The notes beneath the pieces are model-generated. The model had not been told where the DNA came from. It made no database searches and saw only the letters and a program-made list of their open reading frames with translations. The translations under genes and the position numbers were made by a program. Shown piece after piece: positions 12,101-25,945 of a stretch of 64,000 nt of DNA. Within the stretch, counting starts at the first letter, position 1, and each line of letters starts with the position of its first letter. This DNA is from Russula earlei (taxonomy: Eukaryota; Basidiomycota; Agaricomycetes; Russulales; Russulaceae). The stretch lies in NCBI GenBank assembly GCA_025769875.1, contig JAGFNK010000008.1:248001-312000 (forward strand), written 5' to 3'.

Positions 12101-15100
12101 AGGTGCGCGTCGAGTTTCTGGAGGATCCGCTCAAAGCACAAGATTACGTCCAAGCCAATCAAATGACCCATCGTCTGGCACAGCCCATGTAGTGTTATCA
12201 AAAGAGCAGGTCCGTAGAGAGGACATCGTGTCTGGGGATGAATTGACGAGCCCCCCCCCCCCCCCCGTCTCAGCTCAAGGCTTCCTTTGATGGGTTCCGC
12301 TTAATCTTGATTGGTGACTTGCACGAACAGCCATTGCTGCACCTCATCATCAAGTCATTCGTCTTAAGTCTCAATGATTGGTCAGGAGAGGTACGCCCAC
12401 ATTCACAGCATTCTTTCTCCCAGGCTTGACCATTGAAAGTTACGGGCAAAAACTACCGTCTCGACATCGATCACTTACTGGAATTTGACAAATTCGCACT
12501 GGGAGCCGCGTACGTACGCTCTTACTCCGTTATTGAGCTATCTCATTATTGCGCTTTCAGTGATCGACCCTTGGATTTTCACTGCATCAGTACGTCCCAG
12601 CGTCCTGGTTTACAATTTGTGGGACAACGACCGTTTAGGTATCCCGAGAACTCCCTTCGTACGCGCTTATGGCCAAGGTGACTTCAAATGAACGTCTGAA
12701 TGTGAACCTGAGCACCGCATTCATTGAACTCTCCCTCGAAACTCTTAACTCTCTCAGTCGGGAAAGTGAACATGTCCTTCAGAAAGCTAGAGGTATTCGT
12801 GCTCCATACCGTATCCGTAATCTCACAGGAACCACACTCCGAGTGTGGTCCGATGGAGGACGTGCTTCCCGCTCGACAAGAGCAAATGCTACCACGATCA
12901 ACGATGGCGAAACAATCGACTGGCGGTTCGACGATTGGAGGACAATGCGTGAAGTAAGCTCTCGCATTCACCAACGAGCTATTGTTAATGCGACTTTCAA
13001 GCATGCCCCCTCTGGTGATAGCAGTATCACTGTGCAGTTCCCCGACCAAGCATGGGAGATTCTTGGCGCAGTCCCGGTAGACAGGGAAGGAGAATACTCC
13101 TTTGTCCTGCGTCCGAAAACAGAAAAGTGCTACACTCGGATACTCTGTCAAGTCAAGGTAGAGGCGAGCACCAAGATCGTTACTCTCAGATCGACCTACA
13201 GAGTTCATAATCGGACATTATATCCTCTCGAGATCGCTATTGGTGAGGGTGGAGATGGCACTAGCAGTAGCGGTGTCGTCGTTGTCAAGCTAGGTATGAC
13301 ATACCCTACCTCCCCTAGAGCTGTAATCTCATTTGAAGCACAGCACCGGGTCAGGATTACTCTCTACCTCTTGTCAAAGTCGGGAAGTGTAAGCTCAAGG
13401 TGCAGCCCGATCGTAAGTAAAATCAGCTCTCAGCGGGAATCTGTTCTGATGAGAATTTCAGAGGGCTTTGGCTATAAATGGTCCATCCCAAAATCATTAG
13501 AAGACCTTGTAGACGCGCAGGCGGGATCCCACTCTTTGACTATTCATTGTGATCACAAAGATCCTTTAGAGGCCGCGTTCCGATTCCATGCTTTCGTTAA
13601 AACGGATGCTACTGGTCCGCCTGCAAGCTGGCGGTAAGTACGATCCTTCGATTTCTGGCTTCCCAACTCATCTCCACCAATTTCAGGAGGTATCCTAAGA
13701 TGGACCTTGATCTCATGGCACCCATACAGCTCGAGAATCTGTTGCCGTACAACCTGCAGTACAGAATATATGACAAAGACACTGATCAGAACTGGAGGAG
13801 TTACCTTCGCGCCGGGGGTATCATGCCAATACATTCCGTTGAGCTCAGTCACTTGGTTTTACTTAACATCGAAATCGACGACACAGGTCTGTAATATTTC
13901 GGGGAAAGATGTGTAAAGCTCATTACGCCTTTGGTAGCGTTCAAAGCTAGCGACTTCAGTATCATCAATACGGACGGCAACTCTGACTTGAATATTGAGA
14001 ATCGGTTGGCGCTGGAGGATTCTCGTGGCCGCAAACTTGATTTGAAACTTTGTTATATGCACGTGTTATTCTTTGTTTTTGCCAATTGGTCTCTATGCAA
14101 GCCTAATGTCTGCCCAGTCGACCTCCCGATGCAGGTGGTGCGGTCAAGGTCCAGATTTATTCGCCCTACGTGATCGTCAATAAAACAGGCCTTCCGTTCT
14201 CCGTGAAGTCCGTGCGATCTCATAGAGCTGGTAATCCACAAAGCGTCGCAGGAGAAACGCCGTCAGGTAAAAAATGCGCTGACTCTTCGGGAGATGGAAT
14301 CTGACTGATACCCCGCTCATTGATAGATACGACACCGTTCCGTATGTTAATTGGTCGGCATTATTTTGTGACTCTTCTTGATCATACATGAGTAGTTTTG
14401 AGCCATGCCACCAGCAGTGGTAACGAATTTGTCTTCTCAATCGGGCAATCATCGTGGTCAAAGGTGGTCGATCCGACCCGTCGTTCCTTCCGATTAGTAC
14501 TTACAGGCTATCTTGGCAGGCTGTAAGCTTTGAAGCCCCAACCGCTGATACGGCCCTCGCGATATCCTCAAAAAGCCAGAAACTGGAAGAGATCCATGTA
14601 GGACTGTCCTGGACGGAGAGTTCGGGCAAGTATAAGTTGACAAAAGTCATAACACTTGCTCCGCGATTCTTGGTGAAGAATAACTTGTCCGAGCCAATTT
14701 GCTTACGGGAGCATTCAGTCGTTCCACAATCCGTGCTGGAACCAGGGGAGCGAGTCCCTCTATACACCTTACGAACAAAGGACAAGTTGCTCACAGTGGC
14801 TTTTCCCGGCATGAATAATCAATGGTGAGCTATCAGTTATTCGTAGAAGTGCTGGCAATAAATTCCTGGCTAGGTCTCCTCCAATCAGTATTGAGGACAT
14901 AGGATCCGTCCATTTCAGATTAAGGCGACCGGGCGATGGGGTAAGAACGCATCTCATCCGCGCGGATGTCAAGATGGACGGAGCTACGATCTTTGTCTCC
15001 CTCAATCTTTCGGACGACAGTTGGCCGTTCTTAATCGAGAATGATAGTAGCTATGCTGTGTCTTTTTGCCAAACGGTTTGTCACGAGGCAACAGCTTTGG

Positions 15101-17903
15101 GCTGGAGAACTCATTGTCATGCAGGGCGCCATTCAAACTAATGTTGACTCGGCCAAGTTGTATCCAACTTACCAATTGTCACAGTATACGTCCTGCCCAT
15201 ATGCATGGGATTTCCCAGCAGCCAGGGTGAAGGAATTGCTCTTGACTGTTAACGGCTCCAGTCGTTCGGTGGATTTCCTCGAGATTGGGGATCTTGTGCC
15301 TTTCAAATTCAAGGTCAGTGAGAAACACTCGTAATTTTCTGTTCCATAATGATAGCTACGTAGAGTAACGGGGTCATAAGCGCGATCTCGATTGACGTTC
15401 GAGCATCAGGTCATAAGCAAGTCCTGCGACTATCTAACTATGATGTGGAAACTAGCCTTTATCGCCCCAAACCACGTTCTTCCAGCTCCAGTGTACATGT
15501 CGATAGCATTTCTAGCGGTACCGAAGCATTTGAGGTGATCACCGAGGATGATCAACCAAATGTCTCGCTTGAAGTGGTCCTAGAAGGCATCGGCACATCA
15601 CTTGTTAATCGTCGGGTTGTAGAGGTGGTCTACATATCTTTGGAGAAGTTGAAGCTTGACTACACCGCCAGCCCTGTTTCACAGTCTGTCATTTTGTCGT
15701 GTGGAACAGTTCAGATCGACAACCAATTGCACGACGCCACTTTCCCCGTGGTCATGCAACCAACCCCTATTCCCAGTTCAGCTAGCAACGTAGCAGCCTT
15801 ACCAACTGTACAATTGTCACTGATATGGTTGAATGACCAAGGTGGATCTATCGCAAACGTCACTTCCTTCCTTCCTGATATTACGTTCCGCAGAGCACGG
15901 CGTACTGTTCGTCAAGTACTGCTCAATCTTGCTGCAGGCTTTGACAATCCAAGCGGACGAGGACTTCCTTTATGCAGTATACGAACTAAGTAAAATTCGT
16001 GGCGCCTCCTGGGAGGACGAGCAGCAACAGTAAGGCTGATCATCGTTGTCGCGCACCCGTAGACGACTTATCCCCATTAGTATCCTCATCGCGCAGCCTG
16101 TTGAGATTTTAGAGCCAGAAGACATACCCAGTGAACGAGACTTGTATTTCGAGGTTCTGGAGCTTCAACCGATCAGTTTGTCGCTATCCTTTGAGCGCAC
16201 AGATCGCCTGAGCGGGGAGAAGTAGGTGCCACCGAGATCTCGCTTCCACAACCAGATTCAGGGATTTCTTCACAGACTGGAACTTCGGAACCCTCTGGCA
16301 GTCGTAGTGAATGCTTTGACGATGGCAGTGGGAAATGTCAAGGATGCACCTCTACGAATGAATGCCCTTGCCATTACGGACATGCGTTTGACCGCCGTTG
16401 ACCTTCAAACCCGAATCATGTATCACTATCGGCAGGACGTTCTGAGGCAGCTGTACCGCATCCTTGGCTCTGCAGACTTTATCGGAAATCCGGTTGGGTT
16501 GTTTACTAACGTTAGCTCTGGTGTTGCGGACATTTTCTATGAGCCATTCCATGGCGCTGTCATGCGTCATGATATCGGTGTCGGAATCGCGAAGGTGCGT
16601 TTGTCTTAATTGGGGCTCTATCTCGCTCACGTTAGACGAAATCAGGGGGCCGCAAGTTTTTTCAAGAAGACTGTATTTGGCCTTTCTGACAGCGTAACAA
16701 AAGTCACCAGCAGCATTGGTAAAGGTAGGTGATGAGATTCTGTCACATCTAGATGTAAATGATAGGTTGTCAGGTTTATCTGCTGCAACACTCGATTCCG
16801 AGTACCAGAAGCAACGACGCTTGAACCAAAGGCGTAATAAACCCCGCCATGCTATGTGAGGAGCTTGCATTGACCTAGCCATGTTTGCCGACCGATAGAC
16901 CTTAACAGATACGGCGTCACCGCAGGCGCAGAAGCCTTTGCAAGCAGTATTGCTAGTGGTGTGGAAGGCGTAGTTGTGAGCTTCTTTGGCCCTGTTGTTC
17001 TCAAGTTCCCAACTTAATTCTTGTGGTAGATGAAGCCAATCGAAGGTGCTGAGTCTGAAGGAGCTCTTGGCTTTTTCAAAGGCGTCGGAAAGGGGTTGGT
17101 TGGGTGAGTGATATATGATGAAAGTGTGACGGACTGCATGACATTTACCATTTCCATCAAGCGCTATCACCAAACCTGCGGTCGGGTTCTTCGATCTTGC
17201 CTCTAATCTGTCTGAAGGTGCACCAACGTTGATCCTATGTGGCCCTGCGCTTCTTGTACGTTGCTTACACTGTCACCTCTCGGCAGGCGTTCGCAACACT
17301 ACAACCGTTTTCGACCATCCCGCCAGGGAACGTGTGAGACTGGTGAGTTACCGCTGTTAGACCGCCGACCATCTATCTTACAAATCACAGCCCCGACATG
17401 TTCCCCCTGATGGGGTGTTGGTGGTAAGTAACTCCCCCAAAAATGTACATGACTGGGATTGGCGGTTAAGTGCGACGACCTCCAGCCGTTCTCTGAGCGC
17501 TCTGCTATCGGGCAGTATTGGCTAAAGGACCTTGAAAATGGCGCGTGCCGAGAAGAGATTTATGTGGCACACATCAGTATGCCGCCTCCTTTCCCCCGCT
17601 CTACTTACTTAGCTCCGCTTATATCAAACAACAGATCTTCCTGGCGGAGATGGTGTTGCTCTGCTGACCGTCGATCGCATGCTCGTGTTTGGCACCAAGA
17701 AGCTTCGTCTGAACTGGGATATATCGCTGATGCAAGTGCAGCGTGTGAACAATGAGGATCGCGGGATCCGGTTTGTACACAAAGCTGGCAAGGACCAGGA
17801 CAGATATCTCATTCTAGAAGACAAGTCGTCCCAAGCATGGTTTTATGAGCAGATCGCTGGAGTTGTCAAGTCTTTCAACGCACGGAAAAGGATGGACTCT
17901 TGA
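6139..17903 (+). CDS. VPS13: VPS13, bridge-like lipid transfer protein
   Basis: A very large spliced gene, by inference about 3,000 residues. The N-terminal chorein motif is clear: MSRWFTNPLKELL, then after an intron FLAPYVENLDMGLVNLGIVQ and, near 6500-6590, GHLGKFSLSLHW and VQVLIEDVYLLVVP. Later blocks include VKNVHIRYEDN (6820), DIRLLLSEIGVLLDDHQFRD (7396-7455), the RRRRWTWAFFAERRDDRRRY region (7650-7710), an SHR-BD/VAB-like segment with IVVNKTGLPFSVKSV (14175) and PRFLVKNNLSEPICLREHS (14660), and a C-terminal PH-like end (17650-17903). VPS13 proteins form a hydrophobic groove that moves phospholipids between membranes at contact sites. Start 6139 is chosen because it puts the conserved N-terminus at residue 1. 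Apparent frame breaks, for example 7300-7570 and 12251, are explained by introns, so the gene looks intact. Confidence 0.93.
12210..12273 (+). other. VPS13: VPS13 intron with a 16-C pyrimidine tract
   Basis: Coding before the tract (VVLSKEQ) and after it (LKASFDGFRLILIGDLHEQ) are in different frames when read through. Removing 12210-12273 (donor gtccgt, branch-like ttgac at 12243-12247, 16 C at 12251-12266, acceptor gtctcag) restores the VPS13 reading in phase 0. The pyrimidine tract is pure C instead of T-rich. Confidence 0.75.
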
Positions 17904-18233
17904 TATTCGCCATGTAACGACTCCACAGACAGATTACTTATTTAGAATGTAAATGCCTGACACCCGCAGGCGGCATGATAAGAATGTGATTTGCATAGAG
18001 TATGTGAGATGGTTTCGAAGGCGGGTGATGCAGCAAACCAGATGCCACCGCATAAACCTATGGATTGGGTAGATATAGTCCGTGGGCGGCGGTGCGATGA
18101 TAGACTGAACGAAAAGACAAAAGAAAAGAAAACATAGAATGAGTGATAAATAGAACCGAACGGCTTGAAAAAGCGGGAGAATCGAATAAAGAATAAATCT
18201 TAATAAAGAGCGGAGGAGCTCCAAGGTCCGCGG

Positions 18234-21200
18234 CTACCGTGAGGTGATAGTACTCCCGTGACTGGAGACAACGGTGTCGTCGCTGAACGTTGGGCTTGGG
18301 TGAACCACGGCGGTTAGCACGCTCGAAACGCGTTCTCGCACGATGCCCGGCTCGAGGGTGCCCCGAATCTGTTTGTCCTCGGTGCGGGGTAAGGCATCGC
18401 CGGCAGGCCCTAGACGGTGATCGAAGTCGCTGTGGAGGCTGTCGCGAGGGCTGGGTGTGGAGGAATACGCACTCTGGAAGTCCGTGTCCGAGTCGTCCGT
18501 CGTTCCCGTCAGCGCGGGGGTGAGCGCCGGAGTGGGCGGCACGGGCGTCTCGGGCGTCTCGGGCTGGTCGGTGCCAGTGCCAGCAGCTTCGGGGATCGGC
18601 GCGTCGCGCGAGGCAGTTGGTACCGGTACCGGGGGAGGATCGGCATCATCTCTCTTGTCGTTGTTCTTGCTGGGAGCTTCTGCCCGCGTCGGCGTCCTGG
18701 CCCCTTCCACCTTGGGGGAAGTTTGACCGCGAGCGGTGTCGATCGAGTCCGGATGGGAGACATTGGTTCTGCTGGATGTGACGGTGTCGCCCCGTTTCCT
18801 GGGGCCCTTCACCCTCATAGCCACACCCGAGGCTTTGCGAGAGCGAGGACGGGATAGAACCCTTCGTCCCTCCGTCGTTTCACTCTCGCTCGAAGGGCTG
18901 GACGGGGCCTTCCACTGCCTCTCACGGTCTGCTGCAAGCGCGCTCTCCAACTACGTCGCGTAATCATCAGTGCGCGAGTCGTTAGCGAGTGTTCAATGGG
19001 GGCTCTGACCTTTTGCTGGATTTGCAGCACCTTTTGGGCAATCCTGTCGCTGCGCTCAGAGATACCTTCGTCTACAGCCGTCATCCCATCATGCTGTCCG
19101 TCGGCATCTGATGCCGAAAACCGTTTCTTCTTCGTGGGCGATGGAGGCGCCTCATCCTCCTCCTCTATCACATCCTCCTTCGCGAGCTCGAGTTTCACCT
19201 GCGCTTCCTCCCTCAACATATCAGCTGCATCCACCAGTGTGCTCTCAGTACCAAATGAGCGAAGTTGCTTTCGCATGCCGGCATCACTTGCGCGGCGCGA
19301 ACGCGATGTCCGGCTATTGGGACGCGAAAGGCGACTAGATGGGCGAGAGGAGGCGCGGGATGCAGGCCGTGAGTCGTACTCATCCGAATCGTCGATGTCG
19401 ACAGCCATAGATGCAAGGGCTTTTTCGATCTGGGCCTCGACTTCAGCAACCATTTCTGCACGCTCTTGTTCCATGATCTCCATGGTTTCACGCATCTTCT
19501 GCAGTTCGATGAGAGCTTCTCTGTGAGCAGCTTCTGTTTCTTTGAGCTCTGACACACAAATTAGTCCGTATGCATGGCACACACAAGCGAATCTTACGAT
19601 TCTGTAGCTTCGTCTTCTCGACGGTGGTCATCGTGACCAAGCCGCTCAGCCTCTTTGTTTCCCGCTGCTCCTTGTTGATCTTCGAACGTAGCTCGTTTGC
19701 CTCCAAGCTAAGCTTCTCAGCGTATTGCTCAAAGGTGACAAATTTGTCCCTCCACAGATCACTTTCCGTCATCAAAAAGTTGAGCCTTCGCGACAGCCTC
19801 CCAATTTTTGTCTCCAGGTCATCACGAGCATCGACAAATGCAGTAGCCCGTTTGCGAATGGACAGCTGCACAAGCTGTTCCGCGGCAGAGAGCTGTGGGG
19901 GACGTTTTACCACACCTAAGGAGGATATACGCTTGAACAGTGAAGGTTTCTTCATCTTGTCCTGAAGAACTGCGTCGAACGCCTGGATGATTCGCGTTGA
20001 ATGCCACCAACTGGGCGGTTTGATGGTATCCGCAACGACGGTGGAAGATCCGCCACGCTTAGCTTGGATCTTGCAAAGGGGACGGAAGCGACCCGCCGGG
20101 AAAGCCTCCTTGAACTCGCTATGGTAATTCGTAACTATGATATCCCGATCACTTAGAGTACCCATACCTTGGGACAGAATGATCTGGATGATAATGCGAA
20201 TCGAAAGCTGAGAGAAGTCTCTGCCGGTACTTCTCGCGTTGCTGTTTAATTGATACGACGCCAGATGGGGGATAAACGCAAACCCTGCAACAGGCGCATT
20301 AAGATACATGAGTGTGCAGATGAAAACATTCACACACAAGTAGTTGATATCACTATAAGATGAGGCGATGAATACGCGTTGTAGATACACCTGATGACGA
20401 ACTCACAGATCACAAATGCACACCTCGGAAGGTGGTCGTACACTGTACCGGGCTTCAGTGGCGAGGCCCAGAATCCAAGGACCGGGATCATCAATATAAA
20501 TCTTGGCATCGCGAGAATGGACAGCTTGCAACGCAACGCCATTCCAGCCACGGAGTTCGACCAGATACTTGATCGTTGACACGGCGATCTATAATACCAG
20601 AGCAAGTTGATGAAAAGTAAACCATAAGAACCAAAACGTACCCCGAGCATTGCAGGATAACGAGAGAAGAGGAGGATTCTCCCTGTCGGTGCCAGCGCAA
20701 TCTTTCGCCTTGTGAGCACATCGGCAAACGAATTGGTTTATGTACGTACCTCACAGATAGTCAGGATATTATCAATGTTCAGGGCCTTGAATAACGGCCA
20801 CATCGTGAAATTGATGTCGACAAGCCCGCGGCCGAAGTCCAAGCCACCTGGGAATCGAGCAATGACCTCAAGGCTGGTGTCTGGTCCACTTGTACTGGCG
20901 GCATCGGACTTGGCTGTGGCGGAGGCGTCCAGCTTAATAAGGTCACCAGCGCGGGGAGCAGGATGCGAGAGAATCTTCGAGATTTGGAGGGTGTGGGATT
21001 GCACATCCTTGGAAAAGCGAGCCCAAGAGAGAGTCAAATAGTCACGCATGAGGTCGTAGATGGGATGCCGAGATACGAGGGCTGGAAAGTCACATTCAAT
21101 GATAAATCGAAACCACGGGAAGCATACGTACTCAGGGCGTAAGGAAGCCAGAACACGGCATCACCGGGGAGGAATAGGGTGCTTTCGCCAGGATTATGAC

Positions 21201-22613
21201 TGTGTCCGACGCTCCCCACATCGTAGTCACTTTCGCTGATGCCACCGTCAGTCTCAGCATCCATATCTGTTTCACCATCTGTGACACCACCACCGCTGAC
21301 CCATGGCCCGCGCCCACTGCGCTTGTGATTGCGACGGGCTTGGATCGTGGGATCCTGGGCTTCCGCTCGAAGGCCCTTGAGGCGCGCAGCGACGAGGCTC
21401 TGGGCTGACTCTTTGCGAGAACGACCAGCCTCGAGTGTGCGTCTGATAGCGGCACTACGCTCAGCATCTGCATGAGACCAGACCGTGAGACAGACGCCGT
21501 GATAAGTGATAGTGCTGCCAGGTGCATCTGGTGAATTGCCGTTACCAGCCTGTCCAAGCTGGTCGATACCGGAAGTAGAACCTGAAGCAGGGGGGAAGAG
21601 ACTTGGAGGGCCGAGAACTGAAGAAGACGGGCGTGCCTGCGAGAAGGGATCGTGATACGGGAAGAGAGAAGTAACATTTGATAAGGGACGATCGGAGGGC
21701 GACGCAGATAAGACGGAGGTACGCAAGAGGCCGGTGGAAGAAGGAGGGGCCAGAGGAGTGGAAGGAGTGGGAAGAGTAAATGAGAAGGTATGGACAGTAG
21801 AAGCTGGCTGAAGAGTTGAGGCTATGATCTCAACCTCGCGGGTGAACGATAACTGAAAGATAGAGATGAGAGAACTTGCAGCTATCAACAAACAGGGCTT
21901 GCCTTAAGTGCCTTGGAGAGCATCTTTCCGACATCCTGCCTGGTGAGAGCACCCGCACCCTTGAGGATTTCAGTGTCGCCTTTTACTTTCCTCTTCTTCT
22001 TCCCGCCACCGGCGCCAGGACTAACAGTACTGCCAAGGACCTCTGCGCGCCACCAACGGCCGACGGCACCCTCAGAGTGGGTAAGACCGATGACAGAATC
22101 TGGATCAGCGAGGGTCCATGTATGCGGGGCCTTGGGCAGACCGGATACGACGTAGAGGGAAGTGAGAGGGAGAGTTGGGGTGAACGTTTGAATAGAGGGA
22201 ACTTCACGAGCTGAGCGAGTGGACACTAGGGAAGTCCTAGCCGCTGCGGGGATTGGTTCCATCGAGCGACGATGCTGAACGCCGAGCACGCGAGAGGCCT
22301 TGTCTGAACGGACGAGCTGATGACCAACAGGGGAAAGAGCGGTTACGGAGATGTAATCAAGCTCGTCGGCAAGGTCAAGATCACCCGTATCGTCCTTGGT
22401 GTCGACGGCGGTGGAAGATTTGTGTGCTTCAGAACTAAGAGCTAATCGCGAGGGACGTGTGAGAGAGGACTGGGGGTGGATCACGGTTGGGGGAGAAAGA
22501 GTTCTCGAGATGGGGGAATTGACGAGAGCCCCGTTTACCGTAGTTGCCGGTAACGGCACGCCGCTGCGTGATATCCCCGTTGATGCAGATGTCTCGACTC
22601 GACGGCTCTGCAT
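18234..22613 (-). CDS. DENN-domain protein, probable Rab GTPase exchange factor
   Basis: A split DENN module: upstream strand segment near 22100 (LYVVSGLPKAPHTWTLADPD) and 21900-21030, then the central DENN core PLFKALNIDNILTICE (20800), IALAPTGRILLFSRYPAMLG (20700) and IKYLVELRGWNGVALQAVHS (20560), where YLVELRGWNG is diagnostic. DENN proteins activate Rab GTPases in membrane traffic. A long coiled coil follows (19900-19400; LETKIGRLSRRLNFLMTES, EQERAEMVAEVEAQIEKALA), then a Ser/Arg/Pro-rich tail with many SRPSSRxSRP repeats and a Pro/Thr-rich end. Introns near 21860, 21100, 20740, 20600, 20400 and 19570 keep the frame. The start is ATG 22613 (MQSRRVETS). The gene converges on VPS13 with 330 bases between stops. 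Its cognate Rab cannot be named. Confidence 0.85.
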
Positions 22614-25600
22614 GATCACCCGCGGAAAGAGTAACAAAAACGAGCGTCACTCTCGAGGAGAGAGGAAAGGAAGGGGGCAAAAGGGGAAAAGACAGTGAGA
22701 ACCGAAAAGGTGTTGGTTTACTTTTCGTTCGGCTTCAGGGCATTCATGACGGCAAGAGAAAGCTTTGACAAGCTCGGCCTTTCAAAATCAACTTCGATCG
22801 ACCATTTCACTCTCACCCCAGTGTCACCGTTCGATGACGGCCCTCACGCTGGGTGTCAAACGGGTGTGTTCAAGCAAAGTTGAGTGACTTGCGCACGCTC
22901 ACACCAGAGCGGCGGCAACCATTTCGCGACGCGTCGCGTGAGCCAAACTCCTGGCCTTCGCTTATTTCACCAACCGTCCAACCTCATCCCACCACCTCAT
23001 CCCACCTCCATATCCCCTGCCCTCGTTAATCTCTCACACACAGGGGAGGAAGGAACGACCTCATGACTTTTCCATTTCTCCCACAAACGCGCTCCCTAAC
23101 TCAGTATCTCACGCGCTTATACGGACGGACCGCCGTTTGACGTACCGAAATCTATTGCACCGCATAGACCCCACTGAGCTATCGGTCAGCGGTTGTTGCC
23201 AGGTAACCTAACAGTCGGGTACCTTTTCACACAGACAGACAACTACTCGTCTCTCGCTCAGGAGGCGAAACCCCTCGCGGCCCGTCCTCGTTACCGAGCT
23301 CTGCGGTCCCAGTTCCATCTGGCCATGTGCGCTTGGGACATCTCCGTCCCCCTGCATCGACCTTTGTGCAACATATCTAGCATGATAATGCGTCTGAGGT
23401 GATTTACCAAAATTCAACCTTCCAGAAGCCCATTCGAGAAGAAGGTAGGTCTAAGACGGCCTTATCATATCACGGAAACAGTCGAACTCAAGGAAGCTAC
23501 TAACTCTATTTGGACGCCAAACACGGCACAGAGGTTAACAATTTGCGTAATCCCACACCCAGCTTCCGGGTATCGACTACACCGATCCATGGCGTTCCAT
23601 TTGTACCTGTGGCATTCATTGCCCCTACTGCCACTGTGAGCCCTCGTGATGCCCGCTTTCCCGTGTAAACTCAATACGAATACGAGACCCGTCCGTAGTC
23701 CGTACGAACAGTCCAACTCCTCAAATTTTGTCAGTGCTAAGGAGTTGAGACGTTCCCGAGGCTAATTCGCACCAATCGACGGGATACCGGCTACAAGGCG
23801 GAACGATCGCCGTGCCTGGTTCCTCTGCAGTTGACGGGTCACTTCAACGTGCTAGCAACTCCTTTTGAATCATGCCCTCACAAGCCGCCTGGTGCATGAG
23901 TACGACCCAACGCAAAAGAACTCACACCCAATCATGTGCAGCCCTGCGATCTCGAACAGCGGTAGAATAGATTAGGGGGCCGTCTGAAAATGCCGTGTCT
24001 GACATCTCTCTAATATTTGATAGATGCGGTCACTGAAGCCGCGGAATAGCAAGCTCAACGCCTGGATATTCAAACGAATGGAAATAAAATATGAATCTGT
24101 GATTTGCATCTGTCCACGTGAAAGCAATCATTGGGACAGTCTCATCCTGGTCCCAGACGACCGAAAATTACGTGGGATCAGATTGCGCTTCTCTGCGCTA
24201 CCACGGGAATACTATGCAATGATATCACGACCGCGGGTGTACGATGTCCGGTGAGTCTAAACATCACACGCGAGCATCACACGCGAGCTAGGCTTGTACA
24301 ATAGAAACAAACCAGCCTTCGTTTCGTCTGTGCCTTTGCGACGGGCTACTTGCATTGTTAGCTCCCCACTACAGTACAAGAATTCAGCTCGTTGGAGGAA
24401 TTCCTTCATTGTTCAGTAGTGTCGTCGCGTCGTTAGTTAACTCCACCTCCACAGGCAGGCTCATGTGATCCTGACACCGAGCTATGCACCCCCCAAAAAA
24501 AGGTATTGAATCGGCTGTAAGATTGTAATTTAAGCCACCTCGCAACCTGTAATATCAACATGGAGAATAGTACACGCACGTCGTGGAATAACATTGTAGT
24601 GACGGATCCCACACATTTGGTCCTGATTCAGGCTGTAATGCGAAAGCAAAAAGAAATCAGAACACGACGCACGGTACTCACGAAGGGAGGAATGCCGGCA
24701 GTGGGATCTTCCTTGTCGGTAAGCGTAAGGAATATCGACAAATGAGCCCTCTCAATATATATATATCAGGTCTATATATCAGAAATTACGGGTCTTCATG
24801 CCGACGTCGGCAAGATTAAACCCGCGGAAAGCTTTCGATGGGGATACAAGTTATGGGGTAGACGGAATCTCATGTCAGAGAGGACGAGAGCAAGGGAGGT
24901 AGATTGCCTTCATCACCCACACCGACAGGATCGGACGTGTAGACAATGGCCTCTCTTATCGACTACCGAGGGACTCCAAGACGAATGGACTGGATTGTTC
25001 TCGGTATCGTGGTAACGTGCTCATCCAACGTAACCATGAAACCAGGGACCGGAAATTACATCTCGGCGGAAGAACATTACCACCAGTGGGTTCAGACGCG
25101 TCAAGCATGCAGGTTGTGCGGGCATCGCTTCTTAACGAATCCGTGAGTTTATGGCCTTCAGGCTTCGACATCCTTTCAAACGGCGCGAGACGCGCCAGTA
25201 CCAGTACTAGTGTTGGCCTATTGTGAGTTAGCCAAGTGATATTCTGAGTCGATCCTTTGTGAATCGCATATCTGCTTGCCAGTTGATGGCGAATGGTAGA
25301 TGAAACTGTGCAGGCATATATTCAAGAAGGTGATCAAGATTTCGAAGACAGCGAGGAAGAAGAGGCCAAGGAGTAAGCCCCGAAACCGACGAGGGAGGAT
25401 ATGACGGGCACGAAAGTGGGAAGGAACCTGTTCTATGCGGAGACCGGGCGAGGGAGGGCTTGGGCCATCAAGGGCGGGAGGATGGAAGGGGGGAATTGAA
25501 CACTCATCCCGTTATGCGTTGCGATGACAGTTCTCAAATGGGGTAAGCGCTAGTCCAGCATGGTCGGTCGACGTGAGCAACCATCGAAGGCCTCTAAAGA

Positions 25601-25945
25601 TGATGGCCCATTGATGGGTCGGTCCTCCACACGCGAACGTCGACTGTGTGAGAGGAACTCTACAGGAGTAACGACAAGAGTAGGGGCCCGCGTATCGGGC
25701 AAGCAAAGCGTGTTCTTATAGCATCTGAGTTGATGCCTCGCCTTTTCCCAAGGCGCAGTCACGACAACGTTGAATGGAACCTTCCGCATGCTCTGCTACA
25801 GTTACCCCCAACGTTGCTTGCAGTGGGAGCTGATCTGCTGTATTGATACAAGCGGAATCGTCACAAGAAAAAGACATCAATGCCGTCACCACCGCGTGTG
25901 TGTGGCTTGTTGAGCATGTGAATGGAGGGGTTGCCTCGAGGGCCC
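22614..25945. other. Gene-poor block of 3.3 kb
   Basis: Between the DENN gene start and the Nudix gene end I find only short open frames on either strand (none over about 90 codons) without domains or coherent splicing. It holds the promoter of the DENN gene at its left end, a 13-base tandem repeat at 24262, an AT dinucleotide stretch near 24756-24782, and a short acidic frame ending EDSEEEEAKE near 25375 that is too small to call. Degraded mobile DNA is possible but not shown. Confidence 0.5.
24262..24287. repeat. Perfect tandem repeat, 13 bases x 2
   Basis: The unit catcacacgcgag occurs twice head to tail (24262-24274 and 24275-24287) inside the gene-poor block. No function is suggested. 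Confidence 0.85.

Noticed and set aside
12251..12266. Poly-C run as a coding frameshift or sequencing error in VPS13
   Set aside because: A 64-base intron with GT-AG ends around it restores the frame exactly; an error is not needed.
22614..25945. Possible mobile element in the gene-poor block
   Set aside because: No terminal repeats, target duplication, transposase or reverse-transcriptase motif could be seen.
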